Source of the DNA: an uncultured Fusicatenibacter sp. | GTDB taxonomy: Bacteria; Bacillota; Clostridia; Lachnospirales; Lachnospiraceae | Length of the DNA: 20,291 bases | Assembly (NCBI GenBank): GCA_902493585.1 | Contig: CABUPZ010000042.1 | Span: 1 to 20,291 of the forward strand | Reading direction: 5' to 3' | Shown: positions 7,729-14,325 of the stretch, piece after piece | How positions within the stretch are numbered: position 1 is the first letter of the stretch | Layout of the letters: each line of letters begins with the position of its first letter | The notes under the pieces: generated by a model | The model's input: only the letters and a program-made list of their open reading frames with translations | The model's database searches: none | Told to the model about the DNA's origin: nothing | Translations under genes and position numbers: made by a program

Positions 7729-9183
7729 AACAGACATACGAAACCGTCATCGGACTGGAAGTCCACGTAGAACTGGCGACGAAAACCAAGATTTTCTGTT
7801 CCTGCCCCACTGCCTTCGGCGGACGGCCCAACACCCATACCTGCCCAGTCTGCACCGGAATGCCGGGAGCGCTTCCGGTCTTGAACCGCCAGGTGGTCGA
7901 ATATGCGCTTGCCGTCGGCCTTGCTTCCAACTGCAGCATCCATCAGATGTGCCGGTTTGACCGGAAGAATTATTTTTATCCGGACAACCCGCAGAACTAT
8001 CAGATTTCCCAGTTATATTTACCGATTGCAAGAGACGGATATGTATCTGCCGATCTGTCACGACGGTTATGTGGAGATTGAGACGGAACACGGTCCGAAA
8101 AAGATCCGGATCCACGAAATCCATATGGAGGAGGATGCCGGAAAGCTGATCCATGACGAATGGGAGGACTGCTCCCTGGTGGATTACAACCGAAGCGGTG
8201 TTCCTCTGCTGGAAATCGTCTCGGAACCGGATATGCGCTCCGCCGATGAAGTCATCGCCTATCTGGAAAAACTGCGGAAAATGATCCAGTACCTGGGCGC
8301 TTCCGACTGTAAGCTGCAGGAAGGCTCCATGCGCGCGGACGTGAACCTGTCTCTGCGAAGAGCCGGATCTCAGGAGTTCGGAACCAGGACGGAGATGAAA
8401 AACCTGAACTCCTTCAAGGCGATCCGGCGCGCCATTGAAAATGAACAGGAACGCCAGGCGGAACTTCTGGACGCAGGGAAATCGGTGGAACAGGAGACAC
8501 GCCGCTGGGACGACAACAAAGAGTTTTCCCGCGCCATGCGTTCCAAGGAAGACGCGAAAGATTACCGGTATTTCCCGGATCCGGACCTGCCTCCTGTGCT
8601 GATCCCGGACGAATGGATCCAGCGCGTCCGAAACAGCCTGCCGGAATTTCAGGAAGAAAAGGCGAAACGTTATATCCACGAGTACCAGCTTTCCGCCTAC
8701 GATGCCGGACTTCTGACCGAATCCCGGAAGATTGCCGCTCTGTTTGAAGAAACCGCCGCTCTCAGCGGAAAACCGAAAAAAGCAGCCAACTGGCTGATCG
8801 GCGAAACCCTTCGCCTGCTCCGTGAGAAAAACATGGATCCGGAGCAGCTGGATTTTTCACCGGAACATCTTGCCGCCCTGATCCGGCTGGCTGAGGACGG
8901 CTCCGTCAATAACCAGGTGGCGAAAAAAGTGTTTGAAAAAATCTTTGAGGAGGATATCGATCCTGTCGCTTACGTGGAGGAACACGGACTGAAAACCGTC
9001 AGCGACACGGGAATGCTGGAAGAAGCCGCCCGCAGGGTGATTGCCGCAAACGCAGACGCTGTAGAGCAGTATCGCCAGGGCAAGGAAAAAATTCTCGGAT
9101 TCCTGATCGGCCAGCTGATGCGTGAGACAAAAGGTCAGGCGGATCCCTCCCTCGCCGGAGAAATCCTGCGCAGTCTTTTGTAA
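7725..9183 (+). pseudogene. gatB: Asp/Glu-tRNA amidotransferase subunit B, frameshifted by a 28-nt duplication
   Basis: GatB activates the carboxylate of Asp- or Glu-tRNA and receives ammonia from GatA. The first frame (7725-8081) gives a normal N-terminus, VIGLEVHVEL, CPVCTGMPGALP and DNPQNYQISQLYLPIARDGYV, then runs out of frame into a stop at 8079-8081. The rest of GatB is intact in the next frame from about 8044: YLPICHDGYVEIETE, HEIHMEEDAGKLIHD, EGSMRADVNLS, GTRTEMKNLNS, and a C-terminal YqeY-like tail to 9183. The phrase YLPI..DGYV occurs twice because 8016-8043 and 8044-8071 are diverged tandem copies. Removing either 28-nt copy gives exactly 476 residues, the normal family length, with no other defect. 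An unbroken gatB is normally needed with a relaxed AspRS, so a sequencing or assembly fault is the simplest reading; true inactivation or recoding is possible. AAGGAGG precedes the start. Confidence 0.9.
8016..8071 (+). repeat. Diverged 28-nt tandem duplication inside gatB
   Basis: Two adjacent 28-nt units (8016-8043 and 8044-8071) encode YLPIARDGYV and YLPICHDGYV in different frames. They match at 18 of 28 bases but 8 of 10 residues, and several of the differences are synonymous. The first unit uses TTA, ATT, GCA and AGA codons where the second has CTG, ATC, TGT and CAC. This is the pattern of two orthologous alleles rather than a fresh slippage copy. Confidence 0.85.
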
Positions 9184-9249
9184 ATTCTGGAATTCATGTA
9201 TATTTTTTCTGTCAGTGGAAATCCTATGGAAGAAAAGGAGGTACTGACT

Positions 9250-9459
9250 ATGAGAGGACTGGATTATACAGCTCTTACCATTGTGATCATCGGAGCTGTC
9301 AACTGGGGGCTGATCGGATTTTTCAGTTTTGACCTGGTAGCTTTTATCTTTGGAAACATGAGCTGGATCAGCCGCATCGTGTATGGACTCGTAGGAATCT
9401 GCGGACTGTATCTGATTTCTCTTTACGGCCGTATTTCAGACCGTTCTTCCGGTGTCTGA
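9250..9459 (+). CDS. Small DUF378 family membrane protein
   Basis: A 69-residue protein with two hydrophobic segments (about residues 6-29 and 40-58). The pattern LDYTALTIVIIGAVNWGLIG, then FDLVAFIFG, then SRIVYGLVGICGLYLI is that of the DUF378 (YuzA-like) family, whose function is not established. The start at 9250 is preferred because AAGGAGG lies at 9236-9242, directly upstream; an in-frame ATG at 9196 lacks a ribosome site and would add a non-family tail. It begins 66 nt after gatB with no clear terminator between, so it may be read from the same transcript, and it ends before a strong bidirectional terminator. Confidence 0.85.
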   Translation: MRGLDYTALTIVIIGAVNWGLIGFFSFDLVAFIFGNMSWISRIVYGLVGICGLYLISLYGRISDRSSGV

Positions 9460-9520
9460 TACCGCCAGAGCGTACAGAAAGATTGCCGGAAGGAATGTCC
9501 AGGCACATTCCGGAAGATAA

Positions 9521-9580
9521 AAAAACTCCCCGAAGGTTTCCGGGATGCGGATGCATCGCCAGAGCCTTCAGGGAGTTTTT
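9521..9580. terminator. Bidirectional intrinsic terminator
   Basis: AAAAACTCCC with GAAGG (9521-9536) pairs with CCTTC and GGGAGTTTTT (9565-9580), with one C/A mismatch. The A-run on one side and T-run on the other let it work for DUF378 on the plus strand and for the DUF47 gene on the minus strand. A smaller hairpin (9492-9498 with 9505-9511) lies just before it and has no T-run. Confidence 0.9.
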
Positions 9581-9603
9581 TATAATCCGGACAAGGATAA
9601 TTC

Positions 9604-10227
9604 TTATGAGTTTTTCATAACAACGCTGGATACGATGTTTGCCACATGCTCACAGGCATCCGCGCATTTCTCCAGGTAATCATAGATTTCGCGCCATGCA
9701 ATGATCTGCAGAGGGTCTGTGCATTCCTCATGAAGCCGGTACATACTGTCGATATACAGCTGATCCGCTTCTTCCTCCAGGGTATTGATCCGGATCACAT
9801 GATCCTTCAGCGTCTTTGAATGACGGAAATCCGCCAGTTCCTTCAGCAGGCTGCAGGTCTCATTGCAGCAGCGGATCACAATGTCCAGCATCTCCAGCGC
9901 TTCGGAACGGATCGTCCGGATATGATTGATATAAATGCGGATCAGTACCTCCTCGATCTTGTCCGTAATGTCGTCGATATTCTGGCCGAGCAGAAGAATA
10001 TCCTCCCGGTCGATGGGAGTGATAAACGCTTTGGCAAGATGATCGGCGAGGTCATGCTGCTTCTCATCCGCCTGATGCTCGATTCTGTGGATCTCTTCCA
10101 GTTTTCCGGACGTCTCTTCCGGATGGTAATCTTCCAGAGTTTTCTTCAGCAGATCTGCGGCAAGGCAGGCATCCTCCGCACATGCAATAAAATGTTCAAA
10201 ATAAAAGGTATCCTGTTTCTTAGACAT
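9604..10227 (-). CDS. DUF47 (PhoU-like) family protein, phosphate transport accessory
   Basis: A 207-residue, all-helical, soluble protein of the DUF47/PhoU-like family, which usually sits next to Pit-type phosphate permeases and is thought to modulate them. Visible are the N-terminal DTFYFEHFIACAEDACLAADLL, the acidic motif HRIEHQADEKQHDLADHL, PIDREDILLLGQNIDDITDKIEE in the middle, and the C-terminal YLEKCADACEHVANIVSSVVMK. Conserved E/D-rich helices of this kind bind metal in PhoU relatives. It starts 26 nt downstream of pit on the same strand with a GGGAG ribosome site, so the two form one unit, and it ends at the shared terminator. Confidence 0.9.
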   Translation of the reverse strand: MSKKQDTFYFEHFIACAEDACLAADLLKKTLEDYHPEETSGKLEEIHRIEHQADEKQHDLADHLAKAFITPIDREDILLLGQNIDDITDKIEEVLIRIYINHIRTIRSEALEMLDIVIRCCNETCSLLKELADFRHSKTLKDHVIRINTLEEEADQLYIDSMYRLHEECTDPLQIIAWREIYDYLEKCADACEHVANIVSSVVMKNS

Positions 10228-10253
10228 CTTTTTTCTCCCTTCACTCTATAAAA

Positions 10254-11306
10254 TCAGAACAGAACCATGAACAGCTTCGCCATCACAAAGCTGATAATTC
10301 CGCAGCCCGGAAACGTAAAGATCCAGGTCAGCATCATGTCCCTGACAACACCGAAATTGATGGCGGAAAGCCGACGGACGGCGCCAACGCCCATAATCGC
10401 GCTGGTTTTCGTATGGGTCGTGGATACGGGGATTCCAAACAGACTGGAATAGAGCAGACAGAACGCGCCTGCCAGATCCGCGGAAAAGCCCTGATACCGC
10501 TCCAGCTTTACCATATCCATGCCGACGGATTTGATGATCTTTTCCCCGCCGACGCTGGTTCCCAGCGCCATGACCACGCTGCAGAGCAGCATCAGCCACA
10601 CCGGGATCTGCACTCCGGAAACATCGCTTTGCCCATTGGAGAACGCAATCCCAAGGAACAGAACGCCGATGAATTTCTGTCCGTCCTGTGCACCGTGCAT
10701 AAAACTCATCGCCGCCGCTCCGACAATCTGAGCAGCGCCAAAAAAGCGGTTCGTCTTCCTTCGATCCATGCTGCGGCAGATGACGGTGATCACTTTACAG
10801 ATTACCCAGCCGGTGGCGAATCCCAGGAGCAGGCTCAGCACAAGACCGTACAGTACCTTTACCCACTCATCAAAATTGATGCCGCCGATTCCATGCTGGA
10901 TCGCGATGGCCGCACCGGAAAGTCCGGCGATCAGGCTGTGGCTCTCGCTGGTCGGTATTCCAAAGAAAGAAGCCGTTACGCTGTAAATAACGATCGACAG
11001 AAGAGAAGCGCACAGGGCGATCAGCGCGTTTCTGGAATCACTTCCGAAATCCACCATGTTGCTGATGGTGGATGCCACGGAACTGTTGATCTGTGTCATG
11101 ACAAAAACTCCAAGAAAGTTAAACGCCGCGCTCATCCAGATGGCAGTCCGGACATTCAGACAGCGGGTGGTCACACAGGTGGCGATGGCATTGGGCGCAT
11201 CGGTCCATCCATTAACAAAAATCACACCCAGTGTCAGAATGATCGTTATGGCCAGCACCGGGTTGGAGAGCATTGCCTCCAGGAAATAGGAAAATGATAT
11301 ATCCAT
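10254..11306 (-). CDS. pit: PiT family inorganic phosphate transporter
   Basis: A low-affinity, ion-coupled inorganic phosphate permease of the plasma membrane. It has 350 residues and roughly nine or ten hydrophobic segments. The PiT family inverted repeat is seen twice: VNGWTDAPNAIATCVTTR near residue 30 with GIPTSESHSLIAGLSGAAI, and MHGAQDGQKF in the second half with GIPVSTTHTKTSAIMGVGA. ATG at 11306 is chosen over an open frame reaching 11411 because AAAAGGAG lies directly before it and the extra residues are not family-like. It is the first gene of a pit-DUF47 pair. No clear promoter was found immediately upstream; the 11307-12073 region may hold it. Confidence 0.93.
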   Translation of the reverse strand: MDISFSYFLEAMLSNPVLAITIILTLGVIFVNGWTDAPNAIATCVTTRCLNVRTAIWMSAAFNFLGVFVMTQINSSVASTISNMVDFGSDSRNALIALCASLLSIVIYSVTASFFGIPTSESHSLIAGLSGAAIAIQHGIGGINFDEWVKVLYGLVLSLLLGFATGWVICKVITVICRSMDRRKTNRFFGAAQIVGAAAMSFMHGAQDGQKFIGVLFLGIAFSNGQSDVSGVQIPVWLMLLCSVVMALGTSVGGEKIIKSVGMDMVKLERYQGFSADLAGAFCLLYSSLFGIPVSTTHTKTSAIMGVGAVRRLSAINFGVVRDMMLTWIFTFPGCGIISFVMAKLFMVLF

Positions 11307-11331
11307 GTAAATCTCCTTTTTATCTGTAGTG

Positions 11332-11511
11332 TTATCGTAACGATTCAGCCAAGTCTGCGCATTTCCTGTGCAGTCCGTATGAAAACGTGGCGCCTGCGGG
11401 CATCCGCCCAATGGCGAAGCGATTTTTCATGGGGATGCCGTAACAGATCGGCTGGCTGAACGGTTGCGTTTTATCCTCCGCATGCCACTGCTCATTTCTT
11501 TCCGTCTTTTC
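11332..11511 (-). pseudogene. Possible remnant of an NADH:flavin oxidoreductase (OYE) gene
   Basis: A 59-codon open stretch with no ribosome site contains the sequence PFSQPICYGIPMKNRFAIG followed by RMPAG (about 11463-11392). This resembles the N-terminal signature of Old Yellow Enzyme family proteins, where a phrase like F.PI.IG...KNRF...PM precedes the barrel. Nothing of the remaining barrel is present: the frame stops at 11332-11334, just upstream of pit. If real, it is a decayed fragment of about 25 recognisable residues; chance similarity cannot be excluded. Confidence 0.3.
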
Positions 11512-11715
11512 TCAGGCGGACCGAAAGATCCAGAAGAAAACGGAAACAGTAGAAGGGCAGAAGTTCCGGATTCATATATTTACAATTGCGTGGAAAAGAG
11601 GGCCGCCTCCAGAGAAGCAGAACGAAAAGAAGAAGAAGAAACAGAAGCATCGTGCCTTCATTGTTTGCCAGCTGAAGACGCGGAGATAACAGGTGATCCG
11701 TCCGAAGAGAATTCT

Positions 11716-11913
11716 TTATCTGCCATAGAAGATCCGGTATTCCGGTTTCTTCGGACCATACTGTCCTGGAAGCGGTTCTCCCGATGACAGTACTTTCCTT
11801 TTCCATCCACGGGCCAGCAGCATCGGAAGCCTCCCGCAGCGTCCCGGCAGAAACCGGAAACTCCATGCTTTCCATATCCGGATATTTTTGCACACAAAAT
11901 CTTCTGTCTGCAT
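11716..11913 (-). CDS. Short unrecognised open reading frame (65 codons)
   Basis: I do not recognise this frame. It is listed because it has proper expression signals: a promoter at 11940-11968 (minus), GGAGA about 5 nt before the ATG at 11913, and a clean stop. The product would be a basic 65-residue protein rich in Arg, Trp and Pro, with no membrane segment or known motif. A 133-codon frame (11492-11893) overlaps it in another phase and could be the real gene instead, or both could be chance. Confidence 0.25.
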   Translation of the reverse strand: MQTEDFVCKNIRIWKAWSFRFLPGRCGRLPMLLARGWKRKVLSSGEPLPGQYGPKKPEYRIFYGR

Positions 11914-11939
11914 TGCCGTCTCCAATTCAAACTTCTTTT

Positions 11940-11968
11940 AAAATATCATTGCAGAATTTTTTTGTCAA
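11940..11968 (-). promoter_or_regulatory. Minus-strand promoter
   Basis: Read on the minus strand, TTGACA (11968-11963), a 17-bp spacer and TATTTT (11945-11940) make a good sigma-A promoter pointing toward pit. It may drive the short frame at 11716-11913 or a long leader for pit. The CTTTAC repeats lie immediately upstream of its -35. Confidence 0.55.
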
Positions 11969-11976
11969 TACTCTTT

Positions 11977-12004
11977 CTTTACATTCCCTTTACCTTCTCT
12001 TTAC
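11977..12004 (+). promoter_or_regulatory. Three phased CTTTAC direct repeats, Pho-box-like
   Basis: CTTTAC occurs at 11977, 11988 and 11999, exactly 11 bp apart, with a weaker CAATAC one period earlier at 11966. Six-base TTTAC-type repeats spaced by 5 bp on one helical face are typical of PhoP/PhoB-class response-regulator sites. They lie between the minus-strand promoter toward pit and the plus-strand subtilisin. The identity of the regulator is inferred. Confidence 0.4.
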
Positions 12005-12023
12005 TTTTTGACCGGATAGCAAA

Positions 12024-12056
12024 GTATTCTTTCCAGAATATTTTAATAAAGAATAC
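12024..12056 (+). promoter_or_regulatory. Overlapping inverted repeats before the subtilisin gene
   Basis: GTATTCTTT (12024-12032) is a perfect reverse complement of AAAGAATAC (12048-12056), with a 15-nt spacer. A second palindrome, TATTCT-TTCC-AGAATA (12025-12040), uses the same left arm, so the two are exclusive as RNA hairpins. They end 5 nt before the ribosome site. They may be an operator or a leader structure. No clear -10/-35 pair for the subtilisin was identified. Confidence 0.4.
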
Positions 12057-12073
12057 CATTGGAGGAGGATATT

Positions 12074-12925
12074 TTGAAAAACAGATATGGACTTACCGGC
12101 CGCGGGGTCTCCGTCGCTGTCCTGGATACAGGAATCACGCCCCATATGGATTTCGACGGACGGATCTCTGTCTTTCTGGATCTGATTTCCGGACGTGTAC
12201 GCCCCTACGACGACAACGGACACGGTTCCCATGTGGCCGGGCTGATCGGCGGAAGCGGAAAAGCCAGCGGCGGGAGATATCAGGGTATGGCGCCCGAATG
12301 CAGTTTCGTTGTGCTGAAGATCCTGGATCATCAGGGCAACGGAAGAAAACAGGATGTTCTGAAAGCGATCGCATGGATCCGGAAAATGAGGATGCGCTAT
12401 AATATCCGGATCCTTAATATATCCGTCGGTACTACGGAGCAGGAAAAAACGCTTCACGACCTTCTGATCGAAGCGGTGGAAGAGGCATGGGACGACGGCC
12501 TGGTGGTTGTGACTGCCGCCGGGAATCTTGGCCCCGGCAGCGGCACTGTGACCGCGCCGGGCAGCAGCCGAAAGGTCATTACCGTCGGCTCCAGCGATCT
12601 TCTTACAGGGACCGGCGGAATCTCCGGCTGTGGTCCGACCAGAGACTGCGTCTGCAAACCGGATCTTGTCGCGCCGGGCAAAGACATCGTCTCATGCGCT
12701 CCCGGGATCAGCCGCAGGGAATACGCCAAAAAAAGCGGAACTTCCATGTCGACGCCGCAGATCTCAGGCGCCATCGCCCTTGCACTCCAGAAAGCTCCTT
12801 ATCTGACCAACGTGCAGATCAAGATGCTTCTGCGGGATTCCGTCCGCGACCTTGGATTTCCCCATAACCAGCAGGGATGGGGCGAATTTGACCTTGACAA
12901 GTTCCTTTCGAATCTATACAATTAA
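12074..12925 (+). CDS. Subtilisin-like serine protease (S8 family), intracellular type
   Basis: A serine endopeptidase with the full S8 triad: Asp18 in VAVLDTGI, His50 in NGHGSHVAGL, Ser224 in SGTSMSTPQISGAIAL, plus the oxyanion Asn151 in TAAGNLG. At 283 residues it begins almost directly with the catalytic domain: no signal peptide and no long propeptide, so it probably acts in the cytoplasm, like intracellular subtilisins, on misfolded or bulk protein. TTG at 12074 is chosen because GGAGGAGG (12061-12068) lies 5 nt before it; the TTG at 12059 overlaps that ribosome site. The neighbours give no clear functional link. The leader carries overlapping inverted repeats. Confidence 0.92.
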   Translation: MKNRYGLTGRGVSVAVLDTGITPHMDFDGRISVFLDLISGRVRPYDDNGHGSHVAGLIGGSGKASGGRYQGMAPECSFVVLKILDHQGNGRKQDVLKAIAWIRKMRMRYNIRILNISVGTTEQEKTLHDLLIEAVEEAWDDGLVVVTAAGNLGPGSGTVTAPGSSRKVITVGSSDLLTGTGGISGCGPTRDCVCKPDLVAPGKDIVSCAPGISRREYAKKSGTSMSTPQISGAIALALQKAPYLTNVQIKMLLRDSVRDLGFPHNQQGWGEFDLDKFLSNLYN

Positions 12926-12985
12926 AATCAGCTGAATTGTGAGAAAAAAAGAACAATCGCTGAAAAATTGCAGCACCAAAAGACT

Positions 12986-13021
12986 GGCAGCAGTCCCGCA
13001 TATTTCTGCCGGACTGCTGCC
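12986..13021 (+). promoter_or_regulatory. Strong hairpin in the icd leader
   Basis: An 11-bp perfect stem, GGCAGCAGTCC (12986-12996) with GGACTGCTGCC (13011-13021), has a 14-nt loop. No T-run follows on either strand, so it is not an evident terminator. It ends 13 nt before the icd ribosome site AAGGAGG (13034-13040). A weaker inverted repeat (12928-12940 with 12953-12963) lies just upstream after the subtilisin stop. Confidence 0.5.
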
Positions 13022-13045
13022 TCACGATTATCCAAGGAGGACATT

Positions 13046-14248
13046 ATGGAAAAAATTCAGATGACGACCCCTCTGGTCGAAATGGACGGAGACGAGATGA
13101 CCCGGATTCTCTGGAAAATGATCAAGGACGAACTTCTTCTTCCTTTTATTGACCTGAAGACAGAGTATTACGACCTGGGACTGGAGCATCGAAATGAAAC
13201 CAATGACCAGGTAACGGTTGATTCTGCCAATGCCACGATGAAATACGGAGTAGCGGTGAAATGTGCGACCATCACCCCAAACGCGGCACGGATGACCGAA
13301 TATAATCTGAAAGAAATGTGGAAGAGCCCCAACGGTACAATCCGGGCAATGCTTGACGGAACGGTATTCCGCGCACCCATCATTGTAAAGGGCATTGAGC
13401 CATGTGTCCGAAACTGGAAGAAACCGATCACCATCGCAAGACATGCATACGGTGATGTCTACAAAAATACCGAAATGGTTATCCCGGGTCCTGGCAAGGT
13501 TGAGCTGGTTTACACCGCAGAGGACGGAACGGAGACCCGTGAGCTGGTACATAATTTCACCAACACCGGCGTTGCCCAGGGAATGCACAATCTGGACGAT
13601 TCCATCGAAAGCTTTGCGAAGAGTTGTTTTGAGTACGCCCTGGACACCCGTCAGGATCTTTGGTTTGCCACCAAAGATACCATTTCCAAAAAATATGACC
13701 ATCGATTCAAAGATATCTTCGCGGAGATTTATGAAAAGGAATACAAAGAGAAATTTGAGGCGGCGGGCATCACTTACTTCTACACGCTGATCGATGACGC
13801 TGTTGCAAGGATCATGAAAGCGGAAGGCGGCTTTATCTGGGCGTGCAAAAACTATGACGGAGACGTAATGAGTGATATGGTATCCTCCGCATTCGGTTCT
13901 CTGGCAATGATGACCTCCGTGCTGGTTTCCCCTCACGGCTATTATGAGTATGAGGCTGCGCACGGTACCGTACAGCGCCACTATTACCGTCACCTGAAAG
14001 GAGAAGAGACGTCCACCAACTCCGTAGCCACCATCTTCGCATGGACCGGCGCTCTGAGAAAAAGAGGAGAGCTGGACGGCAATGAGGCGCTCTGCCGTTT
14101 CGCAGAGAAACTGGAAGCCGCTACGATCCATGTGATCGAATCCGGCAAGATGACCAAAGACCTCGCACTGATCACCTCCATCGAGAATCCTGTCGTTCTG
14201 AACAGCAGAGATTTTATTCTGGCGATCCGTGAGGAAATGGAAAAATAA
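13046..14248 (+). CDS. icd: NADP-dependent isocitrate dehydrogenase, eukaryotic-like homodimeric type
   Basis: This enzyme oxidatively decarboxylates isocitrate to 2-oxoglutarate with NADP+, supplying the carbon skeleton for glutamate. The 400 residues are of the subfamily that includes human IDH1, not the Escherichia coli Icd type. Substrate residues fall at the same numbers as in IDH1: Ser94, Asn96 and Arg100 in KSPNGTIRAML, Arg109, Arg132 in ARHAYGDVYK, and Tyr139. The metal site YDGDVMSD and the cofactor segment AAHGTVQRHY are also seen. ATG 13046 has AAGGAGG 5 nt upstream; the frame is open further up, through the leader hairpin, but without similarity. It is followed by a bidirectional terminator, so it appears monocistronic or the end of a unit with the subtilisin. 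Confidence 0.96.
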   Translation: MEKIQMTTPLVEMDGDEMTRILWKMIKDELLLPFIDLKTEYYDLGLEHRNETNDQVTVDSANATMKYGVAVKCATITPNAARMTEYNLKEMWKSPNGTIRAMLDGTVFRAPIIVKGIEPCVRNWKKPITIARHAYGDVYKNTEMVIPGPGKVELVYTAEDGTETRELVHNFTNTGVAQGMHNLDDSIESFAKSCFEYALDTRQDLWFATKDTISKKYDHRFKDIFAEIYEKEYKEKFEAAGITYFYTLIDDAVARIMKAEGGFIWACKNYDGDVMSDMVSSAFGSLAMMTSVLVSPHGYYEYEAAHGTVQRHYYRHLKGEETSTNSVATIFAWTGALRKRGELDGNEALCRFAEKLEAATIHVIESGKMTKDLALITSIENPVVLNSRDFILAIREEMEK

Positions 14249-14256
14249 GAAACGGA

Positions 14257-14304
14257 AAACAGCCGCAGATCCGATGCAATCCTATGCACGGTCTGCGGCT
14301 GTTT
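14257..14304. terminator. Bidirectional terminator between icd and the ABC-F gene
   Basis: AAACAGCCGCAGATC (14257-14271) pairs with GGTCTGCGGCTGTTT (14290-14304), 15 bp including one G-T pair. The flanking A and T bases make it usable for icd (+) and the convergent ABC-F gene (-), which stops at 14326. Confidence 0.85.
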
Positions 14305-14325
14305 CTGTATCGGAAGCTGTGCAGT

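Larger units (their letters stand above)
11307..12073. other. Gene-poor spacer between pit and the subtilisin gene
   Basis: About 770 nt without a recognisable intact gene. Several open frames of 60-133 codons overlap one another on both strands (for example 11464-11787 plus and 11492-11893 minus); none matches a family I know. The minus-strand frame 11492-11893 includes a hydrophobic LLFLLLLFVLLLW run but begins with GTG and has no good ribosome site. A GAA-rich stretch lies near 11627-11642. Items that can be supported are listed separately: a possible gene remnant, a minus-strand promoter with a short frame, phased CTTTAC repeats, and inverted repeats before the subtilisin. Confidence 0.6.

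Noticed and set aside
8041..9183. Separate gene starting at ATG 8041 (split GatB as two normal subunits)
   Set aside because: No proper ribosome site precedes the ATG, and the duplicated residues at the junction indicate a frameshift lesion rather than a natural split.
10413..11297. 294-codon plus-strand frame opposite pit
   Set aside because: Composition is His/Gln/Asp rich, as expected from the antisense of a membrane protein gene, and no family is recognisable.
11343..11461. TTCAGCCA/TGGCTGAA long-range pairing upstream of pit as an unknown riboswitch
   Set aside because: The 8-bp arms enclose about 100 nt with only scattered small stems, no known riboswitch core was recognised, and the region overlaps a possible coding remnant.
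11476..11482. GCCACTG as a cobalamin riboswitch B12 box
   Set aside because: The rest of the conserved cobalamin core is missing; a 7-base match is expected by chance.
12936..12957. TTGTGA...GAACAA upstream of icd as a Rex operator
   Set aside because: The half-sites are two bases too far apart for the Rex pattern and the right half is poor; it is better explained as part of a weak hairpin.
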